Part shown: positions 1 to 9,894 of the stretch, piece after piece | Numbering within the stretch: the stretch's first letter is position 1 | How the letters are laid out: every line of letters starts with the position of its first letter | Source of the DNA: Amia ocellicauda | Lineage: Eukaryota > Chordata > Actinopteri > Amiiformes > Amiidae | Assembly: GCF_036373705.1 (NCBI RefSeq) | Contig: NC_089850.1 | Location: forward strand, 19,883,256-19,947,255 | Length of the DNA stretch: 64,000 nt | Reading direction: 5' to 3' | Made by a program: the position numbers and the translations under genes | The notes under the pieces: generated by a model | What the model was told of the DNA's origin: nothing | Databases searched by the model: none | The model's input: the letters and a program-made list of their open reading frames with translations, nothing else

Positions 1-1189
1 GGCCCTGTCATTTAATTTCTCTTCTGGTGCTCTGGTCTTTGTACATTGCCAGCTCAGCCCCCTGGAGGACAGCATATCTGCTGGTGTTCACACCAGCCCT
101 GGTGTTGGTCACCTAGCCTTCTGACCTGAACCATCCCGTTTTAGAGCTGAAAACAGCCCACAAGGGTGAAATAAAACTATAATTCTTAGTCCAATTAAGA
201 GCTCAGTTATGACCTAAACCCAGCAGGCACAGGGGTCCAGAAGGACCTGTTCAATGACGGTCTGAGTTCATTACCCGAGACCTCATGCAGAGAGCCAACT
301 GCCAGGACTGTGGTGCCCTGGGTCCAGGGCTGAGAGCCACCTCTTTACTTCAGGGTTACCCAGCCCTGCTCATGGGGTCCACTGTGTCTTCTGGGTTCCC
401 CTTTCACCTGAGCTCTTCGTTGATTAGGCTGATCAAATCCTTTCATTACAAATATTGATGTATTTATTCTTCACACTCACTCCAGCTCTCACAAAGATAA
501 TTGCACATTAGAACATCTGATAGTAGATGAGTAGGTGAGTTGTTTCTGAGACAGTGTGTCTGGGAAATTAACAATTTGAGCCCTATACATACTTCAGGAA
601 CCATATCACATTAAGAGCAAGAAAACAGGTTTACAACTTCAGTCCTGATTAACCAAGCAAGCACAAAAAATAATGAAATGCTGATTCCACACGGAGTTAA
701 GAGAGGTGTAGTTGCTAATGTCTGAGGTTTTTTTAGAAGTGTTTTAAAGTTGTGTAGTTGAGTCTGTCCAGAAGATGAGGGCTGAGTGCATTTTCACAAG
801 CAGTTGGTGTTCACTGCAGATACACGATTGGTTCAGATTAACGGGTGCTGCAACCTGTCTGTCCTTGAACAGGTTTGAATCACACTGCATGGAAGATAAG
901 TGAGGAGAACATGTCCTTAAAACTATTGTGTATGTTTCACTCTTCTCTGGAGGGGTCATTTTAAGGAATATTTTAAAGAAAATTCTGACCTTGTGGAAGA
1001 AGCATTCAGGCATCCTGTTGGTAAAACATTACATGAAGGTGGAGTCCACAGTAGTTCATCTCTGCACAGTTTACATCTATTCAGGATATCTTGGACACCA
1101 GCTGTTCACCTAACTCCACCTATAAACTCAATAAACTGTTTTGTTTGAGGTTCAAATAAACCTTTTCACTCTTTTTATTATAATAATTA
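1..1189. other. Upstream spacer, no gene seen
   Basis: No exon-like stretch, repeat family or RNA gene could be recognised. Short open frames on both strands (for example 744-1013 on the minus strand) have no recognisable domain and AT-rich composition typical of spacer. It could belong to the 3' flank of a gene to the left, but nothing shows this. Confidence 0.5.
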
Positions 1190-1660
1190 GTGTGAATTTA
1201 TTGGCAGATGCCCTTTTCCAGGGTGACTTACAGTTTACACAAGCATTCCAAAAGTGCAATAATACAAAATTCTGTTAAAGCATTACAAAAGTGCAGTAGC
1301 ACAATTAATATAAAATACAAAGCATACATTGTAGTTTGTTGCGGTAACAATTGCAGACATGATGCATTGAAGTCCAAGGTATTTGCTAAAGGGAGGGAGC
1401 ATAAGAGAAATCGCAAACAGGAGATTTAAGTAAGCAGGACCATAAGAAAGCATAGTTCTATAAAGTGCAAAATTACAGGAGTGCTGAACGGCTCAGCAGA
1501 TTTGGCTGCTGTATTACAAGTACAGTCTGAACAGAGTCTCGAGTAATTGCCTGAAGGTTGTCGGGGAATCTGCTGTCCTGACCTCAGTGAGAAGGTCATT
1601 CCACCACTTAGGGAAGAGGGTGGAAAAGGAGCGGCTCTGGGGAAAGGGGAGTGGATAATG

Positions 1661-1665
<5 letters not shown>
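1190..1665 (-). mobile_element. 3' end of an L2-type non-LTR retrotransposon (LINE), 5'-truncated
   Basis: Read on the minus strand, 1660-1514 encodes the last residues of a LINE ORF2 polyprotein: a block reading FSTLFPKWWNDLLTEVRTA, then a TTFRQLLETLFRLYL-like end and a stop at 1514. This is the conserved C-terminal 'P.WWN.LP.E.R....F...L..LFR' signature of fish L2/CR1-class elements. After it comes about 280 bp of 3' UTR ending near 1190 in a tail (reverse complement of 1197-1232) that resembles the 3' tail of many fish SINEs (CCTGG-TAA-GGC-TCTGC-AATAAA). The element is cut off at its 5' side by the (TA)n tract at 1667, as expected for incomplete reverse transcription or later decay. The family name is an inference from recalled consensus. 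Confidence 0.6.

Positions 1666-1666
<1 letters not shown>

Positions 1667-1732
<66 letters not shown>
1667..1732. repeat. (TA)n/(CA)n compound microsatellite
   Basis: About 26 TA units run from 1667 to 1718 and pass directly into about 7 CA units. It abuts the truncated 5' side of the LINE fragment. Confidence 0.95.
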
Positions 1733-1752
1733 TCTACACATAATATACACAT

Positions 1753-1837
1753 AATAATCAAAAGAACAAATACAGATGCTGCTGCTGATACCACCTACAA
1801 GGTTTCCCATCGCAATTATTTATAAAAGCCCCCACCA
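1753..1837. repeat. Local direct repeat, copy 1 (85 bp)
   Basis: This stretch recurs at 2384-2468 at a constant offset of 631 bp with no indel and only a few substitutions. It includes a GCTGCTGCTGAT core and the shared block AAGGTTTCCCATCGCAA. It is not a family I recognise, so a local duplication is the simplest reading. Confidence 0.8.
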
Positions 1838-2195
1838 GGGTTGGCTCTAGGTTCTAAAAAGCGTTTAAGAAGTAATGCAAGTCAAAAACCTGCTATTTGA
1901 TGTAACTACAGATTACTTAAAAAAAAACATCTGTTTAATCTATGCAAGCAAAGCTTCCGAAACCTAAAATTCCAACACACAATTCGTGCTTATGTTCATG
2001 CAAACACCACATTAATACCATACAAAGAATAATAATCCGAGTGCAAAATACATTGCCAGCAATAGTTCTGTTCTTCAAGGTACTGTCTGTGGACCTGAGA
2101 ACAGAAATAAAATGCATGAATTATCATATTCTCCCGGAGATTAGATATGATTTTTAATAATCAATATGCATCTTTTCGAAATGCTGTGTAATGTC

Positions 2196-2212
2196 GCCAC
2201 TAGAGGGTAGCA
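2196..2212 (+). promoter_or_regulatory. Candidate CTCF-type site
   Basis: GCCACTAGAGGGTAGCA follows the CTCF core CCA(C/G)(C/T)AG(A/G)(G/T)GGC(A/G) with one mismatch (T for C near the end). It sits about 1.1 kb upstream of the glucokinase start. This is a motif match only, and such matches occur by chance or inside repeats. Confidence 0.35.
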
Positions 2213-2383
2213 AAAGATTGGGTTTGGAAATAATTACTGAACATAGAAACTCCAATCACTACAGGTAAGTGCATTATAATACTATAATATGGGAAACATT
2301 TTTTATCTGCTGGTATCAAGTTCATTTATTTGTTTATATTCATGATGGAGAGCTTGGCAGGTCCACCAGACACATATACACAC

Positions 2384-2468
2384 AATAATCAAAAGAACAA
2401 ATTCAGATGCTGCTGCTGATGCCGCCTACAAGGTTTCCCATCGCAAATATGTCTAAGAGCCCCCACCA
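2384..2468. repeat. Local direct repeat, copy 2 (85 bp)
   Basis: Partner of 1753-1837. Both copies end at the same CCCACCA. The sequence to the right (2469-2700) is GC-richer than its surroundings but is not repeated next to copy 1. Confidence 0.8.
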
Positions 2469-3059
2469 CAACAACTACCAAGAAGTTCAGCATGGAGTTT
2501 CATCCAGTCCACCCAAATCTGAGGCTCTGGCACAACGAATTGACCTTGCATCCTCGCACCCTGGTGGCCATTTGACGCCATGCTGCAGCTGCTGTGTGTG
2601 CACCAGGCTCCAGGGGGGCATCGCTGAGCTGCGGTTGATAAGTCAAACTGGTACCCTGCGGTATCTCAAAACGTGCATATTTGCAGCAGGCGATCGTTAA
2701 CCTGTGTTACTATTTAAAGTGCGATTTTGTTTTCTGGCGTCTGCACATGCGCACACGTGTCTCCATCTCCTTGCCAGTGATGGGAGAAGCAGACAGACGC
2801 CGAGGGGCAGTTCCTGTTTGAATGACATTGCATTTTCCAGTCCATGTACCATTTGTAACGTCCACATCCTCACACACAAACACATCCATTGTTGTCCTTT
2901 CCCTCACTGCCAGTCGGGTTTCTATCATTACACATGTAAAAGCACGTCACAGACATCTGCATTACATACAAAGCTTCCATGACATGATTCAGGCGATCTT
3001 ATCTTGAGTATACATTTAAAACCACGCAAATAGGATGTCATATTGGTGTATTTTTCATT

Positions 3060-3339
3060 TTAAAGGGGGGACAACCAATAAATACAGGCTGTGTCAGTTC
3101 GGTCAGCATGATGGTGGCGTTGTTGGAGCGCAGATCTGCGGGATTCCAGCCATCCCATTGGTGGAGCAGTGCAGAACTGCGGACGTCTGCGCTACACGAA
3201 CGCCACCGATATAGTCCGAAGTGAACCGAGCGTACTTCCGCTTTGCTGTCAGTCACTCCTCCGCCCCCCGGTCGTTTCCCACACTGCGCCGGCTGTAACT
3301 GGCGGTGCTGCTCGCCTGCTGGCTGCACTGTTGTAGGCA
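3060..3339 (+). promoter_or_regulatory. adpgk2: CpG-rich promoter and 5' UTR of the glucokinase gene
   Basis: CpG density rises sharply here and stays high to about 3560. Elements visible are an inverted CCAAT box (ATTGG, 3157-3161), a forward CCAAT at about 3074, and an ETS-type core (TACTTCCGCT, 3233-3242). There is no well-placed TATA box, which fits a broad CpG-island promoter of a housekeeping enzyme. The exact transcription start cannot be read from sequence. Confidence 0.6.
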
Positions 3340-3556
3340 ATGGCGGCGGACGGTGGAGGCGGCGGCGGCGGCGGCTCCTCGCTGGTGAGATGCGGCACAG
3401 TGGTGTCTGTGGTTGGGCTGCTGCTGGCGCTGTGGTGGCGGTCGCCGGTGCCGGACCCGCTGGACGAGCGGCTGGACGCGGTGCTGTCCTCCCTGCTGAG
3501 AGCCGAGCGCAAGGCGGGCGCGGAGAGGGACGTGCACCGCCGCAGAGTGGCCATCG
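3340..3556 (+). CDS. adpgk2: Glucokinase exon 1 (residues 1-72)
   Basis: Encodes the Gly-rich N-terminus, a single hydrophobic segment (VVSVVGLLLALWW) followed by a basic/proline turn, and an Arg-rich helix that leads into the kinase fold. This is the anchor that should hold the protein in the ER membrane. The donor is ATCG|GTGAGT, phase 1. Confidence 0.9.
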
Positions 3557-3610
3557 GTGAGTCTGTTCAACACACAGACGAGTGCACGCCACGTTATCCC
3601 GGGGATTAAA

Positions 3611-3689
<79 letters not shown>

Positions 3690-6600
3690 ATGTTTTCTGT
3701 TTTTCCAATGGACACAACTTTACGTTCAGGCTTAGTTGAATAAAGCCAGGATACATAGTCTCTTTGGTATCTTTGTATCTGCACATAAACTACACGTAGG
3801 CTACAAATGATAGCGTGTTGGAAAGGTATAATGCTATATTTTTATATTTTAGACACGATGGTCACAAACAGTCCTCAAACTAGTGGATTTTTGTTCGTTG
3901 ATTTGTTTCCCAAATATGCGCTCTGTTGATACTAATACGTTTCTTATTGATGCTTTGAGAGATGCCATACAAAAGTGAACATCCATGATCAAATTATAAA
4001 ACTGATTTGGCCAGTGGGCTGTTTTGGTCCAATTACAAGATCAATCATGAATTAATATAAATATCATTTTATGAAGTTTTTTTTTTTTTTTTTTTTTTGT
4101 ATGTCCCTTCAAAACTGTGTTAATGTATGCAAGGTCCCAAAGATAATGGAAATTCAGACACGACTCTTTTTGTGTGTCTTTTGCTAATTTGTCTAGTGTT
4201 TACATATTAAAAGAACTGTGGCAGGGAAGCTGCTTCATTAGTCTTGAGGACTTCTTGCACTATTGATCTGTACAGTTGCAACTGTGAGGAATGTGCTTAT
4301 CAGCCCCTGACACCCCTCTGTGGGTGTGTTAGTGAGTGAGTGCAAAGCAAACGCACTCCTCCGACAACCCCAAACTAGCAAAGACCAAGATACTTTAACT
4401 GATTTTTTCTTTTACTTCACCCCAACAACTATTAACATGCTGTATATTCATCTTTTAAATGTGTGGTGGTAAAATGTTCTGAATGCAAGTGGCCCCTGGT
4501 TAATCACTGGAGAGCAATGTGGAATAATAATAATGATAGCCATATCTTTTCAGTTCTTTACCACATCTGATAACCTCAGATGACAAACCTGTATTTATGC
4601 AGATTGCTTACTCTACTGAATGAACTTTGACAGTGTTAAGATCACAATGCCAACTACCACGTTTCTTAATCTGCACTTTTAACTCTCCTGCATTGTCATG
4701 AAAGATTTTAAAAAAGAAAAAATAAGCTGCTGCTTGTAGTTACTAAGGCTAGTTATTCATTTTGAAGTTATCCATTCTTACTCAACTACAACTTCTCAAA
4801 TTGGCCATAACCCTTTCTAGTTACACCCATGAGACATTCATTTTGAGGAGTCTGTAGAAATAAAAAACACCCTTTATGGATCCCTGCAGTTATTTAGCTG
4901 CAGGAGAAATTCCAGATGTTTTTAAGCCAGTAGTTTTTAACTCGCTAAGTTTCTGAATGTTACAGCCTCCTGCTGCATACACCTGTAATTCATTCACACA
5001 CACACATTTTGGGGACAGGAATATAAGTGAAGCTGTGTTGTGGTTCATTTTCCACTACTTTTTTTTAATATTTAATTTAAATTATTCATCTGTACATTTA
5101 AACTTAACTTTTTTAAATGGTGTCTGCAGAGGTTTTTAATCTTGCAGTAAATGTAGAGGAATCCAGTTAATAACAAATTCTGCTTGTATCCAAACTTTGT
5201 CATGCAACTTTTGATAACTGTAGCAACTATAATGTATCTGCATTTGATTCTGTCTGTACACGATCACACTGAAATTGTCTGTCCTCCCGTGGTGTGTTGT
5301 AGGTTTCGGGGGCTGTGTGGACATCATCGTGGATGGCGTCTCGCTGCTCAACAAGGTGGGCATCCGGCCCAGCGGTAGCCCCCTGCACCACGACTACATC
5401 GAGAGCATTGAGCAGATGTCTCAGAGCTTTGCCTACTTCTTCTCCCCCGGTGCTGCCTCAGAGTAAGTGCAAACAAGCCTCGGGCAGTTATCCATTAATA
5501 ATGCACCCACACCGGTGGTAATTATACTGTATTTGTAGTTTGTTTTGTACCACAGATGGTTAAATTCCAGACACCTGATCAATGAGACGTCAAGTCTCCT
5601 CTCGTTTAGATATTTAGGTCTTACTACTACAGGTTTAATTGTGTTCCCTGAGGCAAAAGAGCTGGATTTATGAGTTCTAAAGGATTTCTCAAACAGGTGG
5701 AATGGAAACCAGTAGACACAGTGGGGCTCCTCGGGGGAACTGCTCTGGGGAACTGCATTTCAGTTGGTGTGTCGGTGCAGCTTGTTTTTCCACTTTGCAT
5801 ACTGTGAGTGGAAGGCTGGAAGTGGAAGGGGATTTCTGTTGGCCTGTCCAGTTGACCTGTCAGGCCTAATGTCCTTTATAATTGAAGAAATAAAAAAGTT
5901 AATCTAACACAGAATTAGATCAACAAAAAATCAACATAAAAGGAAATTCAAGCCCTTCACCCACCAGCATCACCACTGATGGGCAGCAGCCACACACCAT
6001 GCGCTCGAGTGTCTCTGCAGGACGACTGTCCTCATTTGCAAGTGGGTTTGAATATGCAGACAAAAAGCAAATGCTTCTAAACTTGCTGTGCACATTGTAA
6101 CCAGAACTCATGAGAGTGAGAGATAAGGCCCTGCATGTGGACAGGGTCTGTGCCAAAATAGTTTCGGTTGATTCTCAGACCAGAAGTCTGCTGAAGTATG
6201 TGGCAGGAGTAATGGATGCATCACGGTGGTGTTTTCTAAAAATATCTCTTCAGAACACATTTCCCCTTTCTTGCTAGACACCAGTTTCAATGAAACAAAT
6301 AATATTGTACCTGACTGTGATATAAGCCCTTATTGCACATTTTCAGGTATTATTTGAAAGAGCTATCTGTGCTCCTAAAATAAACAGTCTCTGAATAAGA
6401 CAACATGCCCTCTATATTGGCCAAAGCACAGGAGCCCTGTGTGTCCCGGCTGTGAACGGAGTCCGGTCTCCCTCACTGCTGTAGCAGGGCGGCTGTGCTC
6501 TGCGTTCTTGTAACCCTGAGCTCTCCCACAGGCGCTTCGTGGCCAATGACACTCTGTTCAGAGAGCTGGTGGAGGCGTCCAGGGAGCTGCCGGGCAACCG

Positions 6601-9600
6601 CTGGGCGGTGGGGGGCAACGCGGCCGTCATGGCCAACAGGCTGGCACAGGAAGGCTGTGACGTTCTCCTGGGGGGCAGCTTCAGCCCGGATTTCAAGGAC
6701 GTCCTGTCGCCCGGCATTACAGGTCAGCACTGCTGGGAGAGGTGTATGGATTGATGCTGAATTGGGCTGATGAACCATTCTCCAGCATGGCAGTGGCTGT
6801 GCAGTGTAGCTCAGTTCATCCCAGTTTAGCTCCGTTCAGCAGGGTTTTATAAATCTTTGAATCACCAGCACCTTCAGAACTGGTCCAATGAAGCCAGTCG
6901 CGGGTTAAATAGAGAATTTTAAGATCCCGGCCCAGCCCTGAGACCCAGTCTAATTGACTCCCCTCTCGCCTGTGTCTGCTTCCAGTGGCAGGAAACACCG
7001 TGGAGGAGCCCGATATCCACCTGATACTAGAGTATCCCTCTGGGGCTCAGTGGGGGGAGTACACGGCAAGGAGAGCCAACAGGTAAGAGAACATTATCAT
7101 CATGTATAATAGGTTTGGTAAATATTCAATATTCATCATCAAAACTGGCCTTTTACTGTCATGTTAAGTTGGTCAGAACTAAACAGGCAAATACTGAATT
7201 TGCTTCTCTTGACTCTATGGCAAGCACCATGCAGGATTTGACACTTCCCCTGCTTTGCATGTGTGTGTGGTGTTTTCGCGTCTCCTCCTCTGGATTAACC
7301 TGGCGTTAACTGTGTGGTGGTAATAGTTGTACAAATGCAGCCCTGTGCGTCGCCTCGCAGGTACATTGTCCACAGCGATGACCACAACCCCTTCCTGGAC
7401 TCCATGGAGGACTTTGAGGAGCAGCTGCAGGACTTCAGACCTGACCTGCTGGTGGTGGGAGGCCTACAGATGATGGACAACTATCCCTTTAAAGAGGGTG
7501 AGGAGTCGTGGACCAACACAGCTGGCCACTGTGTCCTTTTCCACAGGCGTGTCATGATGGCTGCTAGATATAGATGCGTGTGTCCATTTTGTTTACACGT
7601 GGGAGATTTTAAACCAAAGGAAATTCTGTCATGCACCTGTTCTTGGGAGTCTCTTCCATCACTCTCGTGTTTATCTGCTCACAATTGTTTTACAGCTGAT
7701 ACATTAGATATTTAACATTGCTGAAATGTTAAATATCTGATGTTCCTGAACTGTGCACCTTCACTCTTTTGGGTCTTAATCACTGCGTTTCCTCAGCTCT
7801 CCACACGGAGGTCAGACCTATGCGTGTGAAGGCTTTCATCGTGGTGAGAGGTCCTCCTTGCATTCCTTTATTTCTGGTCTTGATTTATTTTGTTTTCATT
7901 GTTTTTAACCTCTAAAGCATGTCACCTATATTTTCTTCTTTGCCCGGTTATGATCCTTGATGGGAAATGCTTCAGCATTGTTTGTGTGTGACGTAGCCTG
8001 TGGAGACACTTGAGTATCCTGAGAACATGCGATTATCGCTGGAAAGCATCCCGTGAATTCTTAAGTGGACCAAAGTCACCAGCGTAAAGAGCTGGGGCAG
8101 TTAACAGCTGTGTGACGTAAGCTCACTGGGATGTTGAGTTTATTTATTTAAATGCCCTGGAGGCCAGTCTGAGCCATATGGCTACTGTGAAGCTGCAGAC
8201 CTCTACTCAACAAAGTCATATAAATGGCACCATCTCGTTTTAAAAGGGATTGTGATTATTTTAATTGTTTTAGTCTCTATCACTTTGAGAGGGACTTGCT
8301 TGAGTGTTTGACCCAGCAGGCATGCTTGAGGTTTGTCTTCTGAATGGGTTTATTCAGCCCACATGCACATTTGGAGGGTTTTAATGTTGCACAACTAACT
8401 TGGGTTCCCATCTAACACTGCAGCATGTGGAATTACATCTCTTTTCGTTGCTTTTGTCATCGCAAGTGTCTTGATTGCATTAAAAGATTCAGTATTAAAT
8501 CTTTCTTTCTCTCCTCTCAGCATGTGAGCTACTATGTTCTACTGTTTCAGTTGCACTCCTTCCTTTCCCCATGTGATTTATGTCTCTTGCAGCTCTCCGG
8601 GTCTGTATCTATAAACCAAGCAGCTACATGCCCTGTACCAGAGCGATCACAGTCTGGTGCCTCCGCGTATGGAGAGACGACACTGATGTGTTCTGTCACA
8701 TCCTTTTGAAACCAACACCAGTCGAGACGCTCCTGTTTTGAAAGCAAACTAACAGATGGTTATCTGAGCAGCTAGTGTTTCCACGGTCGGGACCCACACT
8801 TCAAAAACGGGCCGATCCCCTGTGTAGCTTTGCACCCCCCCCCTCAGGAGATTAATTCGAATGGATGGATATGTGCTTAGATACCAAGCCGAAATAGGAG
8901 TCTGTAAAAACCGACGTTCCCCTCTCGTTCAGAGTGTTTTCTGGGGGCACCAGTGAGTTGGGAGTTGTGTATCTGATGGTACTGGTTGTCTGTGTGTGCT
9001 CCCAAGTGTGTATTTGTCTTGCAGCGCTGTGTGTGTTGTCAGTTTGACATTGCTCTGCGTGTTTGTGTAACAGTCTGATGGTGTGAGTGTGTGTGTGTGT
9101 TTGTTTGTGTTAATCAACCTAGTTAACCCACTGTGTGTGTGTATCAACTTCACATTGCTGTGTGTATGTTTATCAACCTAACATCACTCTACGTGTTTGT
9201 GTATCAGTCTAATGTTGCTGCGCATGTCTCTGCAGGGGAGAGGGAGGCACGTCTGCACAGTCTGGGGCGGCTGATGGAGGCAGCAGGGCAGGAGACAAGT
9301 GTGCACTTCGAGATGGCCTCCTTCGTGGACCGGGGTCTGTTGGCGGAGCTGCTGGGGAAAGTGGTGCCCCAGGCCGACTCACTGGGCATGAACGAGCAGG
9401 AGCTGCCCAACCTGCTGAGCCTGCTGAAGGAGGGCAATGTCACGCTTCTCTCGGACCCCAACCCCCGCGTGGCCACCGTGCTGGACCAGATGCGCGAGCT
9501 GTACCGCCTGCTGAACGCCGGGCCCAGGGACCGCCGCCTGACCCGCCTGCACGTCCACACGCTGGCATTCCAGGCCATCATCGTGACCCGCGGCTCCTCC

Positions 9601-9894
9601 TGGAAGAACACCATGTCGGCCACCGCCAAGGCCTCGCTCACCGCAAACCGGCACGTCTGTGGCTCGCCCGACATCAACCCCAGCAAGGCCAAGCTCATCA
9701 TGGACGACTCCTTCTCCATCAGCCAGCAGGAGGGCAGCCAGCGCATCCCCTTCCTGGAGACCAAGCCCGTGTCCTGCTGGGAGGAGGCCGACTATGAGAT
9801 CTGCGTGGCGCCCGTGCTGGTGTGCACCGAGGTGTATCAGACCGCAGGGGGAGGGGACAATATATCAGCGGCCGGACTGGTGCTGCAGATATAG
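3340..9894 (+). CDS. adpgk2: ADP-dependent glucokinase, ADPGK paralogue (six exons, 486 aa)
   Basis: The enzyme phosphorylates glucose to glucose-6-phosphate with ADP rather than ATP as donor. Family members are anchored in the endoplasmic reticulum. Joined exons are 3340-3556, 5303-5462, 6532-6722, 6986-7082, 7361-7497 and 9236-9894. All introns are GT-AG and phases (1,2,1,2,1) fit without a break. The 486-residue product is close to human ADPGK (about 497). Visible features: membrane segment about 18-33 after a poly-Gly stretch, GGNAA at 153-157, HLILEY at 201-206, PDLLVVGGL at 249-257, VHFEMASF at 290-297, LGMNEQEL at 316-323, and catalytic GGGD at 472-475 (Asp475 as proposed base). The start has a strong context (G at -3 and +4), and no upstream in-frame ATG in the CpG block is better placed. 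The C-terminus ends soon after the catalytic motif, shorter than the mammalian tail. I am sure of the family; the paralogue name is inferred. Confidence 0.92.
3615..3687 (+). repeat. (CT)n microsatellite
   Basis: About 36 uninterrupted CT units just inside intron 1. Its position close to the 5' splice site makes length variation here potentially relevant to splicing. Confidence 0.95.
4077..4098 (+). repeat. Poly(T) run of 22
   Basis: Simple homopolymer in intron 1. No retroelement body was recognised beside it. Confidence 0.9.
5303..5462 (+). CDS. adpgk2: Glucokinase exon 2 (residues 73-125)
   Basis: The acceptor is TTGTAG at 5302 and the donor GTAAGT at 5463. It encodes GFGGCVDIIVDGVSLL, the first beta strand of the ribokinase-like core; family members have VGVNACVDVVLSG here. 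A predicted helix ending near AASE follows. Phases are 1 in, 2 out. Confidence 0.9.
5463..6531 (+). other. adpgk2: Glucokinase intron 2
   Basis: GT-AG intron of 1069 bp between coding exons 2 and 3. No repeat family or nested gene was recognised. Minus-strand open frames at 5920-6290 have no recognisable domain. Confidence 0.85.
6532..6722 (+). CDS. adpgk2: Glucokinase exon 3 (residues 126-189)
   Basis: The acceptor is CCCACAG at 6531 and the donor AG|GTCAGC at 6723. It carries the near-invariant VGGNAA block (152-157) that shapes the sugar-binding site, then a helix and the CDVLLGG strand. Phases are 2 in, 1 out. Confidence 0.9.
6986..7082 (+). CDS. adpgk2: Glucokinase exon 4 (residues 190-221)
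   Basis: The acceptor is TTCCAG at 6985 and the donor AG|GTAAGA at 7083. It encodes HLILEYPSGAQWG, which matches the HLILEY..G..WG signature of vertebrate ADPGK almost exactly. Phases are 1 in, 2 out. Confidence 0.9.
7361..7497 (+). CDS. adpgk2: Glucokinase exon 5 (residues 222-267)
   Basis: The acceptor is TCGCAG at 7360 and the donor G|GTGAGG at 7498. It encodes YIVHSDDHNP, a helix, and PDLLVVGGLQMMD, equivalent to PDLVVLSGLHMME in ADPGK. Phases are 2 in, 1 out. Confidence 0.9.
7498..9235 (+). other. adpgk2: Glucokinase intron 5, with decoy exon and TG-rich minisatellite
   Basis: GT-AG intron of 1738 bp. It contains a 47-nt exon-like segment at 7797-7843 and a degenerate TG-rich tandem repeat at about 9020-9225 that abuts the final acceptor. 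No coding sequence fitting the family lies here; the protein is continuous across exons 5 and 6. Confidence 0.8.
9020..9225 (+). repeat. Degenerate TG-rich tandem repeat
   Basis: Units of roughly 45 bp carry variants of GTGTGTATCAACTTCACATTGCTG. Three to four diverged copies can be traced up to the polypyrimidine tract of exon 6. Confidence 0.6.
9236..9894 (+). CDS. adpgk2: Glucokinase exon 6, terminal coding exon (residues 268-486)
   Basis: The acceptor is TCTGCAG at 9235. This GC-rich exon of 219 codons plus stop holds the whole C-terminal half: VHFEMASF, SLGMNEQEL, a basic linker, RLHVHTLAFQAI (mammalian RIHFHTLVYHIL), the VLVCTEVYQTAGGGDNISA catalytic segment, and stop TAG at 9892-9894. 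Its codon GC content is far above that of the flanking introns. An open frame that starts at 9133 inside the intron is an artefact of readthrough upstream of the acceptor. Confidence 0.92.

Larger units (their letters stand above)
3557..5302 (+). other. adpgk2: Glucokinase intron 1
   Basis: GT-AG intron of 1746 bp holding the (CT)n microsatellite 59 bp past the donor and a T22 run at 4077-4098. Nothing else was recognised. The long Arg/Glu open frame on the minus strand at its start is only the microsatellite. Confidence 0.85.

Noticed and set aside
1426..1825. Frames with long Tyr/Ile runs on both strands
   Set aside because: They translate the (TA)n tract; only the part below 1660 on the minus strand has meaning, as LINE remnant.
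2407..2700. 97-codon plus-strand frame near the local duplication
   Set aside because: No recognisable domain; it begins inside a duplicated segment and has no splice or promoter support.
3253..3786. 177-codon minus-strand frame with a long Arg/Glu run
   Set aside because: The run is only the (CT)n microsatellite read on the other strand, and the rest overlaps exon 1 of the glucokinase in antisense.
7314..7715. 133-codon frame that starts before exon 5 and continues past its donor
   Set aside because: Family alignment and splice sites confine the coding part to 7361-7497; the rest is intron.
9133..9235. Start of an open frame upstream of exon 6
   Set aside because: It lies in the TG-rich repeat of the intron. 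The acceptor at 9235 and the phase with exon 5 define the real exon.
9204..9764. 186-codon minus-strand frame
   Set aside because: Antisense shadow of the GC-rich exon 6; no signals of its own.
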